The translations under genes and the position numbers were made by a program. Positions 17,710 to 25,165 of a stretch of 64,000 nt of DNA are shown here, piece after piece; positions within the stretch are counted from its first letter, which is position 1; each line of letters starts with the position of its first letter. The stretch is from Chitinophagaceae bacterium (GTDB lineage: Bacteria > Bacteroidota > Bacteroidia > Chitinophagales > Chitinophagaceae): positions 1 to 64,000 of the forward strand of contig JADGPW010000109.1 in NCBI GenBank assembly GCA_017882265.1. Reading direction: 5' to 3'. A model generated the notes under the pieces. That model ran no database searches, was not told the origin of the DNA, and saw nothing but the letters and a program-made list of their open reading frames with translations.

Positions 17710-18093
17710 TTAATTATTCAGTGCGCCGGTCCTGATCCAGTCATAAACTTTCTGCCGGTCTGCAGCAGAAGGGATATAATCTTTCATTTCCCCGTTGATC
17801 TTTTGATACAGAATGCTTTCCTTGGGGATAATGGTATTGACAAAACCTCCGTTCACGATCTGATTGTAGGAAACATCGACAGTCATATAAGGTTGATGGG
17901 CACCCGAAACATGGCAACCGACCTTTGCACAACTTGAATTGAACAGGGGTTTAAGGTCCGTATTATAGCTAACGGCCTGGGGCGGGCCATCAGGATCGAA
18001 GGCGGCATCCGGCAGAATGATGTCTTTATAACAACCGCTTAGGACAAAACCTATGGCGGTTATCAAACCTGTATATATTAATAGTTTTTTCAT
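17710..18093 (-). CDS. small cytochrome-like lipoprotein with CX4CH heme motif (copy 3)
   Basis: 127 residues with lipobox LSGC (Cys21). The heme candidate is Cys55-x4-Cys60-His61 (CAKVGCH). The Ala-Met-Pro segment of copies 1 and 2 is replaced by KDYIPSA, so the putative axial methionine is missing at that position. The C-terminal helix (VYDWIRTGALNN) is retained. It is 19 bp downstream of the YceI-like lipoprotein gene. It may have a different axial ligand and potential from its paralogues. Confidence 0.78.
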   Translation of the reverse strand: MKKLLIYTGLITAIGFVLSGCYKDIILPDAAFDPDGPPQAVSYNTDLKPLFNSSCAKVGCHVSGAHQPYMTVDVSYNQIVNGGFVNTIIPKESILYQKINGEMKDYIPSAADRQKVYDWIRTGALNN

Positions 18094-18112
18094 GATGTTT
18101 TATTTGTAGCTA

Positions 18113-18904
18113 TTACTTGTTATTGAAATTCATGTTGCATTCAATATCAACTTTATCTCCGATGCTGGTGCTGGTAATACTAAAATCCGTTTTGACTAAC
18201 TGGAATGTCAATTGCAAACCAAATACATCGTAAGGAGCTGCACCTGCTATTGTGGCTCTTTTGACATATTTTAATCTTCCCACAAGGGCCTTGGTAATCG
18301 CGGTAGCCGTTGTACCATGCCAACACAGATTCAGGTTAACGATATAATCGCCGGTGGTTGGATCAAAGGTTACTTTTGTGGTTTGGATCTTGGCAATGTT
18401 CGTCAGGGTCAGGTTTTGTACACCAGTTACAATAGCTGTAGTCCCAAGGGTAGTGATATTACAACCCGCATCTCTTCCAGGTTCCCCTGTATTGGAAGTA
18501 TTAATCTGGACATAACCATTAAAGTAGGTTTTACTGTCATCTCCTTCATAGAAAGCCCAGGAAGTATCTTTCAGCGGCTGCCCGGTGGTATTATAATTAA
18601 TCATTTCGGCATCTACTACATTGTGCATGCCAAACTGGTTAAAACGACCGGTTAGTAATCCGGCTGCACCGATATAGGCGCCTGACCATAATACACCAGA
18701 GTGTACCTTATCAAGTTTCCATTCTGAGGTATTTCCGGCGGTCATATTTCCCGGAAGGAATACTCCTGTCCCAGGAGTGTACTTTGTGCCTGTTGTTACG
18801 GCTGGCGGGGGAATTTGATTGTCATGTGTACAACCGATAATATAACCATAGCCACTGAAAACAACCAGCAGGATGAGTAGCATTTTATTACTGAGTAGTT
18901 TCAT
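18113..18904 (-). CDS. YceI-like domain lipoprotein
   Basis: 263 residues with lipobox-like YIIGC (Cys25). The region from EWKLDKVHSGVLWSGAYIG to LLTGRFNQFG resembles the YceI lipocalin-like fold, which in known members binds isoprenoids. It carries several cysteines (GRDAGCNI, NLCWHG, DIECNM). It occupies the position held by the EB_dh-like lipoproteins in the other two cassettes. It heads a three-gene operon with an FNR-like palindrome about 82 bp upstream. A quinone- or isoprenoid-binding role is an inference from the fold. Confidence 0.7.
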   Translation of the reverse strand: MKLLSNKMLLILLVVFSGYGYIIGCTHDNQIPPPAVTTGTKYTPGTGVFLPGNMTAGNTSEWKLDKVHSGVLWSGAYIGAAGLLTGRFNQFGMHNVVDAEMINYNTTGQPLKDTSWAFYEGDDSKTYFNGYVQINTSNTGEPGRDAGCNITTLGTTAIVTGVQNLTLTNIAKIQTTKVTFDPTTGDYIVNLNLCWHGTTATAITKALVGRLKYVKRATIAGAAPYDVFGLQLTFQLVKTDFSITSTSIGDKVDIECNMNFNNK

Positions 18905-18980
18905 AAAACGTATTTTAAAATGAATAATTAGTTTTTAAAATAGAAACGTAAAGCTATACACCGAAACCAAGTGCTTTTAA

Positions 18981-18992
18981 TGACTAAAATCA
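18981..18992. promoter_or_regulatory. FNR-like palindrome TGACTAAAATCA
   Basis: The site matches TGAY-N4-RTCA and is centred about 82 bp upstream of the ATG at 18904. It lies next to a second, longer palindrome at 19002-19015. Confidence 0.45.
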
Positions 18993-19001
18993 AAATGCTG
19001 A

Positions 19002-19015
19002 GTGATATATATCAC
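19002..19015. promoter_or_regulatory. perfect 14-bp palindrome GTGATATATATCAC
   Basis: A GTGA-N6-TCAC palindrome of CRP-like spacing, 10 bp from the FNR-like site upstream of the YceI-like gene. It could be the operator of a second Crp-family or MarR-type regulator. Confidence 0.4.
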
Positions 19016-19021
19016 AAAATC

Positions 19022-19054
19022 ATCAAATAAAGCGGAGGCGCCGCTTTATTTGAT
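19022..19054. terminator. 14-bp perfect inverted repeat, likely terminator
   Basis: Stems 19022-19035 and 19041-19054 are exact inverse complements with a 5-nt loop. The element lies about 100 bp beyond the stop of the membrane protein gene at 19154. The following T-tract on the minus strand is short (GATTTTG), so termination is likely but not certain. Confidence 0.5.
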
Positions 19055-19153
19055 TTAGGAATAATATAAAAGCAGGTAACGTTCTTTGTAATTGCAGGAG
19101 CTGAAATGTAGTAATTGCAGTTTAAAGAAGGGACTAATGGCAGGATTAAGAGC

Positions 19154-19669
19154 TTACCTGTTTTTTTGCCGGGAAAACAGGTAAGAAAATAATACAATAA
19201 GGATAAAAACCCCCCCGTTTAATAGAAGACTATCGGAATAAATTTTCATATCATTTCTCACTACATTTTTATCATGTGATGATTGAAAAGATTGTAAGAA
19301 CAGGTCTCTTAATAAAAAGAAGAAAAAGACAAGACTATGGATCAAGCTTAATACGGGCTTTTTACCAAGTGCGGGTATCCAGAAAAGAAGGGAAAGAAGT
19401 CCCCAGGTAATTAACCAGGGCTGCTGCATCGAGTGGTTTATATTTTCAATGGTGTAATCAGGATATAATTTTTTTAATTGTAACCCCAGGAATAAAGTAC
19501 CTACCATGGCATAGGAGAGAGGCAAAAGCGAAACAAGCCTGTTTTTAAAACTTCTTTTTTCCTGCTTATTTTTTCCGATAGCAATAATGACAGCATATAG
19601 TAAAGGATAACCGGAAAAAAAGGCCATTAGTTCAAGCTGCTCCAGGTAGGTAAAAAAACTATTATCCAT
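19154..19669 (-). CDS. hypothetical multi-pass membrane protein
   Basis: 171 residues with about four to five hydrophobic segments (FFSGYPLLYAVIIAI, LLPLSYAMVGTLFLGL, PWLITWGLLSLLFWIPAL, LIHSLVFFFFLLRDLF and LLLNGGVFILIVLFSYLF). It ends in a basic tail. No family was recognised and no catalytic motif is visible. It is a single gene between two intergenic gaps. Confidence 0.6.
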   Translation of the reverse strand: MDNSFFTYLEQLELMAFFSGYPLLYAVIIAIGKNKQEKRSFKNRLVSLLPLSYAMVGTLFLGLQLKKLYPDYTIENINHSMQQPWLITWGLLSLLFWIPALGKKPVLSLIHSLVFFFFLLRDLFLQSFQSSHDKNVVRNDMKIYSDSLLLNGGVFILIVLFSYLFSRQKNR

Positions 19670-19952
19670 ATTGATTATTATTGGCAGAAGACAAATATGG
19701 CCACGCTAAATTACATACCATTAACAGTGATAATCCGCAATGGCTGATTTTTTTTAAAATTACAGGTAAAAGAACGCTAAAATATAAAATAATTAAGTGG
19801 AGATAGAAACAAGAATTATTCTTGATTTTATTTATGAAGATTTAAATTAATTGAAAGAAATAATATGTTGAAGGACTCTCCCTAACATTTTGTAGTGATG
19901 ATCAGTTGAAGTACACTAACTACGACATATGCGAAGGCGGTGTAAGGAAATA

Positions 19953-22439
19953 TCAAAAAGTAAGCCTGAAACTTCCAAATATGCCAAATGTTTTATCTCC
20001 TATTTTTTTGAGGGTAGCCGGGGAGACCCGCCAAACAAAATCCAGCCGGAACACATGAAAAATATTGTCAATGCCGGTACCTAATTCGAGATAAGTTTTT
20101 CCGTCCAATGTCTGGAAAGAATTGCCTTGTTTGAAATTCAGGGCTTTGTTCGCAGGCGAAAGACCCCCCCACAGAGCTTTGGCGGTCCATAGCTGCCGAA
20201 ACCGCAATTTAGGGAGAAGCCGAAAAATCCCATTGCCGAAATTGTGTTCTATATTAATACCCACATATTGATCATGTATAAATTCCCAGCGGTTCATCAT
20301 ATTGAATGCATAGGTATTATAGTAATATAGTTCATTGCCCGGGGCGATATCTAACAGGGTATACGGTAAAGTGCCAAAGGTCTTACCACCAAAAACGAAA
20401 TAGGATATACTACCGAAGGGGGGTATTTTGAAGTAGTCGGATATGGTAGCGGAAATTTTTGTGTATTTGTAACTGCTTTTAAATATACCCGGAAAGCCGT
20501 GACTGATTGTGATTTCCCCGATAGGATAATCACTGCCCAGGCTACTACGGTAAAAATTAGTTTCCAGGAATTTTTCAAGGTAAGCAAAGCGGATTTTGAG
20601 CGACACCTCAAAACTGGTGAGTGGATCGCCGCTTCCCAATACTTTAAAAGAGTCAATAGGAGGTAAATTACGGAGAGGTATAGTTGAAGTATGCGTTATG
20701 GTTAGCTGGTTCGACATCCAGGGGGTCATTTCCCTGAAGAATTCAAAACGTTTTTCATTTACCTTGATGTTTTTTATAGGGATATTGTGTTTTCTTACGG
20801 CCAAAGCAAATACGTTATCCTCTGTCACTTCGCCATAATAATTCTGTCCGAAATCAAGATCATTTGTAAAAGAACCATACAGGTAGGTTCGCGGATTTTT
20901 TTTAGGCAGGTAAAAAGCTTCCGCCATGCCTTTCCATTTTTTATCACCAAATCCATAAGCCAGGTAACCATGGAGCCGGACTTTTTTATTAAAATATTTA
21001 TTGGTACCGAGATCAAACCGAAGCCTGAACCCTTCCCAGCCATTTGAGGTGACCCAGTTCATCCAGGGACCTATCTCCAGGTTACCCTCATCACGATAAC
21101 CGGTACCGATGAAAGTCATTGTTTTTGTAAAATTCTGAAATACTCGTGCGGTGGAAAGCGTATCAATCATTTTAATGATCCCGGTTTCTGATTTACTAAG
21201 TGGCTCATGTCGTGCCATGGTCCAGAATGCCTTGTCCTTTTTGCTGGCTCCCGGGAGCGTAATTACCTCTTCGAGTATTTTGTTTTTGCTAAGTTCATTT
21301 TCTACGGAAGTATCATTTACGACCACATTCCTATAGGTAGTGGTTTTTCGTCCGATCAAGCCAGGCTTGCTTTTCCCTGCAGGAGAGACATCGGCTACAA
21401 ATTTGTCTTTTGCCAAAAACCAGGTACTATCGTTGATCATTTTATATTCCTGGATCAGGCTCAGGTTTTCCAGGAAGTTAACATTGGCTTCTTTTCCCAG
21501 GCGCAGGTTCATTTTTTGGATAGCAAAACTGCCCACGTGCACCCAGCAATCTCCTTCAAAGGTATTACTGCCCTGGTGCTTTGGTGTAAAAACAAGATGG
21601 AAAAATCTTTTATTATTAATCACCTGTGTATCCACCACCCGGTAATTATAGTATATATCACCGTTATCGCTGATAGGACTGACAAACTCTTTATCAAAAA
21701 CGACAATAAAATTGTTGTACACATTCACTACCTGGTCCATCCCTCCCAACAACTTTATCACACTTTCATTTTTCACCCCATTGGTATTCGCAGCCTTTAT
21801 GATCTCCCGGCGTCGTTTGGGGCTTTTCTGGTAATAATAATCCGACAGGGTTTCGCTTAAGTAAGTTGGCAGGTATTTCAATCCTTCCGCCGTATCAATA
21901 TTCTGGTTGATCAGTTCAGTTACCGGTCGTAACGGTTTGAAGTTTCCGAATTTTTCAAAATTGATATGCTTCAGGTCCAGTTCAAGTTTATTATACAGTT
22001 CATAGGAAAAATTGGTGAAACGATACCGGTCATTTTCCGGTTTATGTTGAACGATTTTGCGCCACACCAGTAATCCCTTATTTACTCTCACTTTAACCTG
22101 GGCACTATCATTGAAAGTGCCTCTTTCCATATTGATATTAACAAATATGGAATCCTTCTTTTTGTTAATGATATACTGGAAGGGCTGGTACCCTACACAG
22201 GTAACTTCCAGTGTATCGGAAGGCCATCGGCTCAGCGTAAAGGAAAAATTGCCTGCGGAGTCACTCAGCTTGCCAATGGAGGTATTTTTGAAATTGATGG
22301 AGGCAAAAGGGATCATTTCTTCACTGTGCGAATCCTGTATGGTTCCATTGATGATTTTCCTTTGTGCCATCAGGGGCCCTGTTGATCCCAAAAAGATCAT
22401 GAAAAGAAGCAGGGGCTTATATAATTTAGGTATGTGCAT
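19953..22439 (-). CDS. DUF5686/carboxypeptidase-regulatory-like outer-membrane protein
   Basis: 828 residues with a signal peptide (PLLLFMIFLGSTGPLMAQ). Residues of about 25-110 form a CarboxypepD_reg-like domain (INGTIQDSHSEEMIPFASINFKNTSIGKLSDSAGNFSF). A long DUF5686 region follows (KRRREIIKAANTNGV, GDCWVHVGSFAIQKMNLRLG). The C-terminal third alternates polar and hydrophobic residues and ends GIFGSFRLTF, as in outer-membrane barrels. The domain order resembles a TonB-receptor-like envelope protein without a plug. It is divergent from the gene at 22568. Role in the cell is unknown. Confidence 0.85.
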   Translation of the reverse strand: MHIPKLYKPLLLFMIFLGSTGPLMAQRKIINGTIQDSHSEEMIPFASINFKNTSIGKLSDSAGNFSFTLSRWPSDTLEVTCVGYQPFQYIINKKKDSIFVNINMERGTFNDSAQVKVRVNKGLLVWRKIVQHKPENDRYRFTNFSYELYNKLELDLKHINFEKFGNFKPLRPVTELINQNIDTAEGLKYLPTYLSETLSDYYYQKSPKRRREIIKAANTNGVKNESVIKLLGGMDQVVNVYNNFIVVFDKEFVSPISDNGDIYYNYRVVDTQVINNKRFFHLVFTPKHQGSNTFEGDCWVHVGSFAIQKMNLRLGKEANVNFLENLSLIQEYKMINDSTWFLAKDKFVADVSPAGKSKPGLIGRKTTTYRNVVVNDTSVENELSKNKILEEVITLPGASKKDKAFWTMARHEPLSKSETGIIKMIDTLSTARVFQNFTKTMTFIGTGYRDEGNLEIGPWMNWVTSNGWEGFRLRFDLGTNKYFNKKVRLHGYLAYGFGDKKWKGMAEAFYLPKKNPRTYLYGSFTNDLDFGQNYYGEVTEDNVFALAVRKHNIPIKNIKVNEKRFEFFREMTPWMSNQLTITHTSTIPLRNLPPIDSFKVLGSGDPLTSFEVSLKIRFAYLEKFLETNFYRSSLGSDYPIGEITISHGFPGIFKSSYKYTKISATISDYFKIPPFGSISYFVFGGKTFGTLPYTLLDIAPGNELYYYNTYAFNMMNRWEFIHDQYVGINIEHNFGNGIFRLLPKLRFRQLWTAKALWGGLSPANKALNFKQGNSFQTLDGKTYLELGTGIDNIFHVFRLDFVWRVSPATLKKIGDKTFGIFGSFRLTF

Positions 22440-22513
22440 TGCCTATAAAAATACGACCTGGGACTGAATTTCAGACGCCCGGATTGATATTTTAAGCCCC
22501 CGTTTTGACAAAA

Positions 22514-22521
22514 TATATTTG
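22514..22521 (+). promoter_or_regulatory. TAnnTTTG promoter element (TATATTTG)
   Basis: It matches the Bacteroidota -7 consensus and has a TTTTG 11 bp upstream. It lies 47 bp before the ATG at 22568. Confidence 0.4.
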
Positions 22522-22567
22522 GAAAAGTGAAAAAGGAGTATGTGCTTTGTACTACAAAGTGCTTTTT

Positions 22568-23209
22568 ATGGAAGATAACAACCAATCAGGTGATACGCTG
22601 CAGGAAATAAAAGATATTCGCCGTATCATGGAACGGTCAAGCCGTTTTATTTCTTTAAGCGGTTTAAGTGGCATTTCTGCCGGTGCCTGTGCATTGATAG
22701 GGGCCTTTATCGGACGGTATATACTGAAAAATTATTATGGTACTTACAACAGCCACGGTTTTTTTTCAGGTGATGATTTCAGCAGGTTAAAAATAAAACT
22801 GACAGGGCTGGCGCTGGTGGTATTTGCTGCGGCATTTATTTCATCTTTTTACTTCACCTGGCAAAAGGCGAAAAAACAAGGTCTGCCGGTTTGGGACTAT
22901 ACTTCAAAAAGATTATTCTGGAATATGCTTATTCCTTTACTGGCAGGGGCTGGTTTTATTCTCGCCATGTTACAATATGACGAATGGCGGTTTGTAGCGC
23001 CGGCCTGTCTTATTTTTTATGGATTGGCGCTGGTAAATGCAAGCAAGTACACCCTGACAGATATACGTTACCTGGGGTATTGTGAGATAGCGCTGGGATT
23101 AATAAATATGTTGTTCATTGGTTACGGACTGTATTTCTGGGCAACAGGCTTTGGCGTATTGCACATTTTTTATGGCGCAATCATGTGGTTTAAATATGAG
23201 AAAAAATAG
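22568..23209 (+). CDS. hypothetical four-TM membrane protein
   Basis: 213 residues from the ATG at 22568; the upstream ATG at 22505 would add 21 atypical residues and lies upstream of the promoter element. A short cytosolic head (MEDNNQSGDTLQEIKDIRRIMERSSRFISL) is followed by four to six transmembrane segments. It is followed 43 bp later by a winged-helix regulator, a pairing that suggests membrane stress sensing or simple co-regulation. No enzymatic motif is seen. Confidence 0.7.
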   Translation: MEDNNQSGDTLQEIKDIRRIMERSSRFISLSGLSGISAGACALIGAFIGRYILKNYYGTYNSHGFFSGDDFSRLKIKLTGLALVVFAAAFISSFYFTWQKAKKQGLPVWDYTSKRLFWNMLIPLLAGAGFILAMLQYDEWRFVAPACLIFYGLALVNASKYTLTDIRYLGYCEIALGLINMLFIGYGLYFWATGFGVLHIFYGAIMWFKYEKK

Positions 23210-23252
23210 TTTTATAAGAAAGTAAATAGCTCTGCTTCAGGAGCTGAAATTT

Positions 23253-23552
23253 ATGAAAAACCCAATCAATGGTTTAAATAAAATTTTTGAAAGCCGCATA
23301 CGCCTCGGGGTGATGAGCATCCTGGTTGTGAATGAGGAGATCAGTTTTAATGACCTGAAACAGATGCTGGAGGTCACAGATGGAAACCTGGCGACTCACT
23401 TGGTGAACCTGGAAGAGAACGGGTTTATCAAAGTACATAAAGGATTTATCGGTCGTAAAACGAATACCACCTATTCCCTGACCAAGCCCGGTGAAAAAGC
23501 ATTTACGGATCATATAGTCGCGCTGGAAAATATGATCAAAGGAATAAAATAA
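23253..23552 (+). CDS. winged-helix transcriptional regulator
   Basis: 99 residues forming one winged-helix domain: IRLGVMSILVVNEEISFNDLKQMLEVTDGNLATHLVNLEENGFIKVHKGFIGRKTNTTYSLTKPGEKAF. It is similar to the small ArsR/MarR-like HTH proteins of Bacteroidota. No metal-binding cysteine motif is present. A possible ribosome site (AGGAG) lies 11 bp upstream of the ATG. It is co-directional with the membrane protein before it and the Coq4-like gene 7 bp after it. Confidence 0.85.
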   Translation: MKNPINGLNKIFESRIRLGVMSILVVNEEISFNDLKQMLEVTDGNLATHLVNLEENGFIKVHKGFIGRKTNTTYSLTKPGEKAFTDHIVALENMIKGIK

Positions 23553-23559
23553 AACTGTT

Positions 23560-24039
23560 ATGAAAAAAATAATACGCAAGACAAGGTCCGCCATATTGGT
23601 TTTCCTTACTCATAAAATGGCCTTGCCCTCATTGAAGATCATTCGCCAGCCCAATCATTTTACATATACGCAGCACCAGTTAATGGAATTTCCGGAAGGG
23701 AGCCTGGGACATGACCTTGGCCTGTTTCTGGATAAAAGAAACCTGGCCTTGTTAAAACATTATGCCCGTCATGACCTGAAACATGTGTTGCTAAACTATG
23801 ATACTACTGACAAAGGTGAGGCCTGTCTGCAGAGTTTTATGCTGGGCAATGGAAGGGTATCCTTCCCTGTGATCGCAACAGTACTATACGGGTTTCTGAC
23901 CATGCCGGAATACTGGAAACAAATGTGGGAATCATTTCGAAAGGGTAAAAAAAGTACTTCATTCCATCATTGGAAATGGAACGAGTTACTGGGGGAAAAA
24001 ACAATTCTGCTCAGGAACAAGATATTTTATAACAGGTAA
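23560..24039 (+). CDS. Coq4-like protein
   Basis: 159 residues. His71-Asp72-x2-His75-x11-Glu87 (HDLKHVLLNYDTTDKGE) matches exactly the HDxxH-x11-E metal-binding motif of the Coq4 family, and the ARHDLKHVL context is typical. Eukaryotic Coq4 acts in ubiquinone synthesis; Bacteroidota generally make menaquinone, so the substrate here is unclear. It is 7 bp downstream of the regulator gene, so probably in one operon with it and the membrane protein. A basic N-terminus (MKKIIRKTRSAIL) could associate with membranes. Confidence 0.7.
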   Translation: MKKIIRKTRSAILVFLTHKMALPSLKIIRQPNHFTYTQHQLMEFPEGSLGHDLGLFLDKRNLALLKHYARHDLKHVLLNYDTTDKGEACLQSFMLGNGRVSFPVIATVLYGFLTMPEYWKQMWESFRKGKKSTSFHHWKWNELLGEKTILLRNKIFYNR

Positions 24040-24117
24040 ACTTTATTAGGAGGCAGCAAGACTCCGTTACACGAGGCTAAATATTAGCATTTTTTAATTG
24101 GTAGTAAATACCGGGTT

Positions 24118-24684
24118 ATGAAGAGATCCTATTTTTTATCATACGCATTGATGGCGATGTTGGTTACGATCCTGGCTGGCCTTATATATGTCAGTGTTCA
24201 ACAATCCCATCGTTCAGCAGCGAATGATCCGCAACTACAAATGGCAGGGGATATCAGGGAACGGCTGGACCATCATCAATCCATTGATCCACTTATGGCA
24301 ATGGATTCGATCGACCTGGCGAAAAGCTTGGCTACCTTTACCGTATTATATGATGCTTCGGGTGAACCCATACGCTCAAATGGTGTATTGGATGGGCAAT
24401 TACCCCGGTTACCCAAAGGAGTTTTTGAATTTACAAGGAAAAAGGAGGAAGATGTATTAACCTGGCAACCGCGCCTGGGCATACGAATGGCCCTGGTGGT
24501 GGAATACGTTCAATCGCCCGGATCAGGTATCGCATTTGTTGCTGTTGGGCGCTCCTTAAAAGAGGTAGAAAAAAGAGTGGGAAACCTGACCACGATGGTG
24601 TTGGCCGGATGGCTGGCCTGCCTGGGACTTATTCTTTTACACGGCATGATCATGGGGTTTCAAAAAAACAATAGAAAAATATAA
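24118..24684 (+). CDS. hypothetical protein with two TM helices and an extracytoplasmic domain
   Basis: 188 residues: an N-terminal membrane helix (FLSYALMAMLVTILAGLIYVSV), about 115 exported residues (containing FTVLYDASGEPIRSNGVLDGQLPRLP, reminiscent of sensor-kinase periplasmic domains), then a C-terminal helix (TTMVLAGWLACLGLILLHGMIM). No kinase or HAMP domain follows. It lies 8 bp upstream of the diacylglycerol kinase gene. Function unknown. Confidence 0.65.
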   Translation: MKRSYFLSYALMAMLVTILAGLIYVSVQQSHRSAANDPQLQMAGDIRERLDHHQSIDPLMAMDSIDLAKSLATFTVLYDASGEPIRSNGVLDGQLPRLPKGVFEFTRKKEEDVLTWQPRLGIRMALVVEYVQSPGSGIAFVAVGRSLKEVEKRVGNLTTMVLAGWLACLGLILLHGMIMGFQKNNRKI

Positions 24685-24692
24685 AAGGAAAT

Positions 24693-25064
24693 ATGAAGAA
24701 GGATAAAACATTTTCGGTGAAAGCAAGGGGCAGAAGCATCCGGTATGCTGTAAATGGAATTGTACTGTTTTTTAAAAGTGAACACAATGCGATCATTCAT
24801 CTTTTGATTACTGCCGTCGTTATCTTATTATCACTTGTATTGCATGTGTCAGCATTTGAAACAATTGCTTTGGTCATGGCCATAGGGTTTGTATGGGTAG
24901 CTGAATTATTTAATACGGCGATTGAAAAAACGCTTGATTTCGTTTCTATGGAAAAGAGCCCTCCAATCAAATTCATCAAGGACCTGTCTGCTGCGGCGGT
25001 CTTAGTAGCAGTTTTGATCGCTGTCGTGGTCGGGTGTATTGTTTTTATTCCCCGACTTTGGTGA
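24693..25064 (+). CDS. dgkA: diacylglycerol/undecaprenol kinase family protein
   Basis: 123 residues with the three-helix DgkA layout. The signature region AELFNTAIEKTLDFVSMEKSPPIKFIKDLSAAAVL contains the Glu-Asn...Glu and Lys-Asp-x-(Ala/Ser)-Ala-Ala residues used for Mg-ATP and substrate. It recycles lipid intermediates by phosphorylating diacylglycerol or undecaprenol at the inner membrane; which one cannot be told from sequence. A strong bidirectional terminator follows. Confidence 0.88.
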   Translation: MKKDKTFSVKARGRSIRYAVNGIVLFFKSEHNAIIHLLITAVVILLSLVLHVSAFETIALVMAIGFVWVAELFNTAIEKTLDFVSMEKSPPIKFIKDLSAAAVLVAVLIAVVVGCIVFIPRLW

Positions 25065-25098
25065 AATAAGCCAATTGAGTCATTCATGCCTTAAAATA

Positions 25099-25131
25099 AG
25101 AGAGTCCTCCGCTCTGGAGGACTCTCTTTAT
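25099..25131. terminator. bidirectional intrinsic terminator
   Basis: A 12-bp perfect stem (AGAGAGTCCTCC / GGAGGACTCTCT) with a 5-nt loop and a following TTTA. It lies between the convergent diacylglycerol kinase gene and the large envelope protein gene. Confidence 0.85.
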
Positions 25132-25165
25132 CAGCGAAATCCTTTTTTAATCTATTAATCCGTGA

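Noticed and set aside
21207-21860. Long plus-strand open frame of 217 codons
   Set aside because: It lies wholly inside the minus-strand DUF5686 gene and its product has no recognisable domain; it is a shadow frame.
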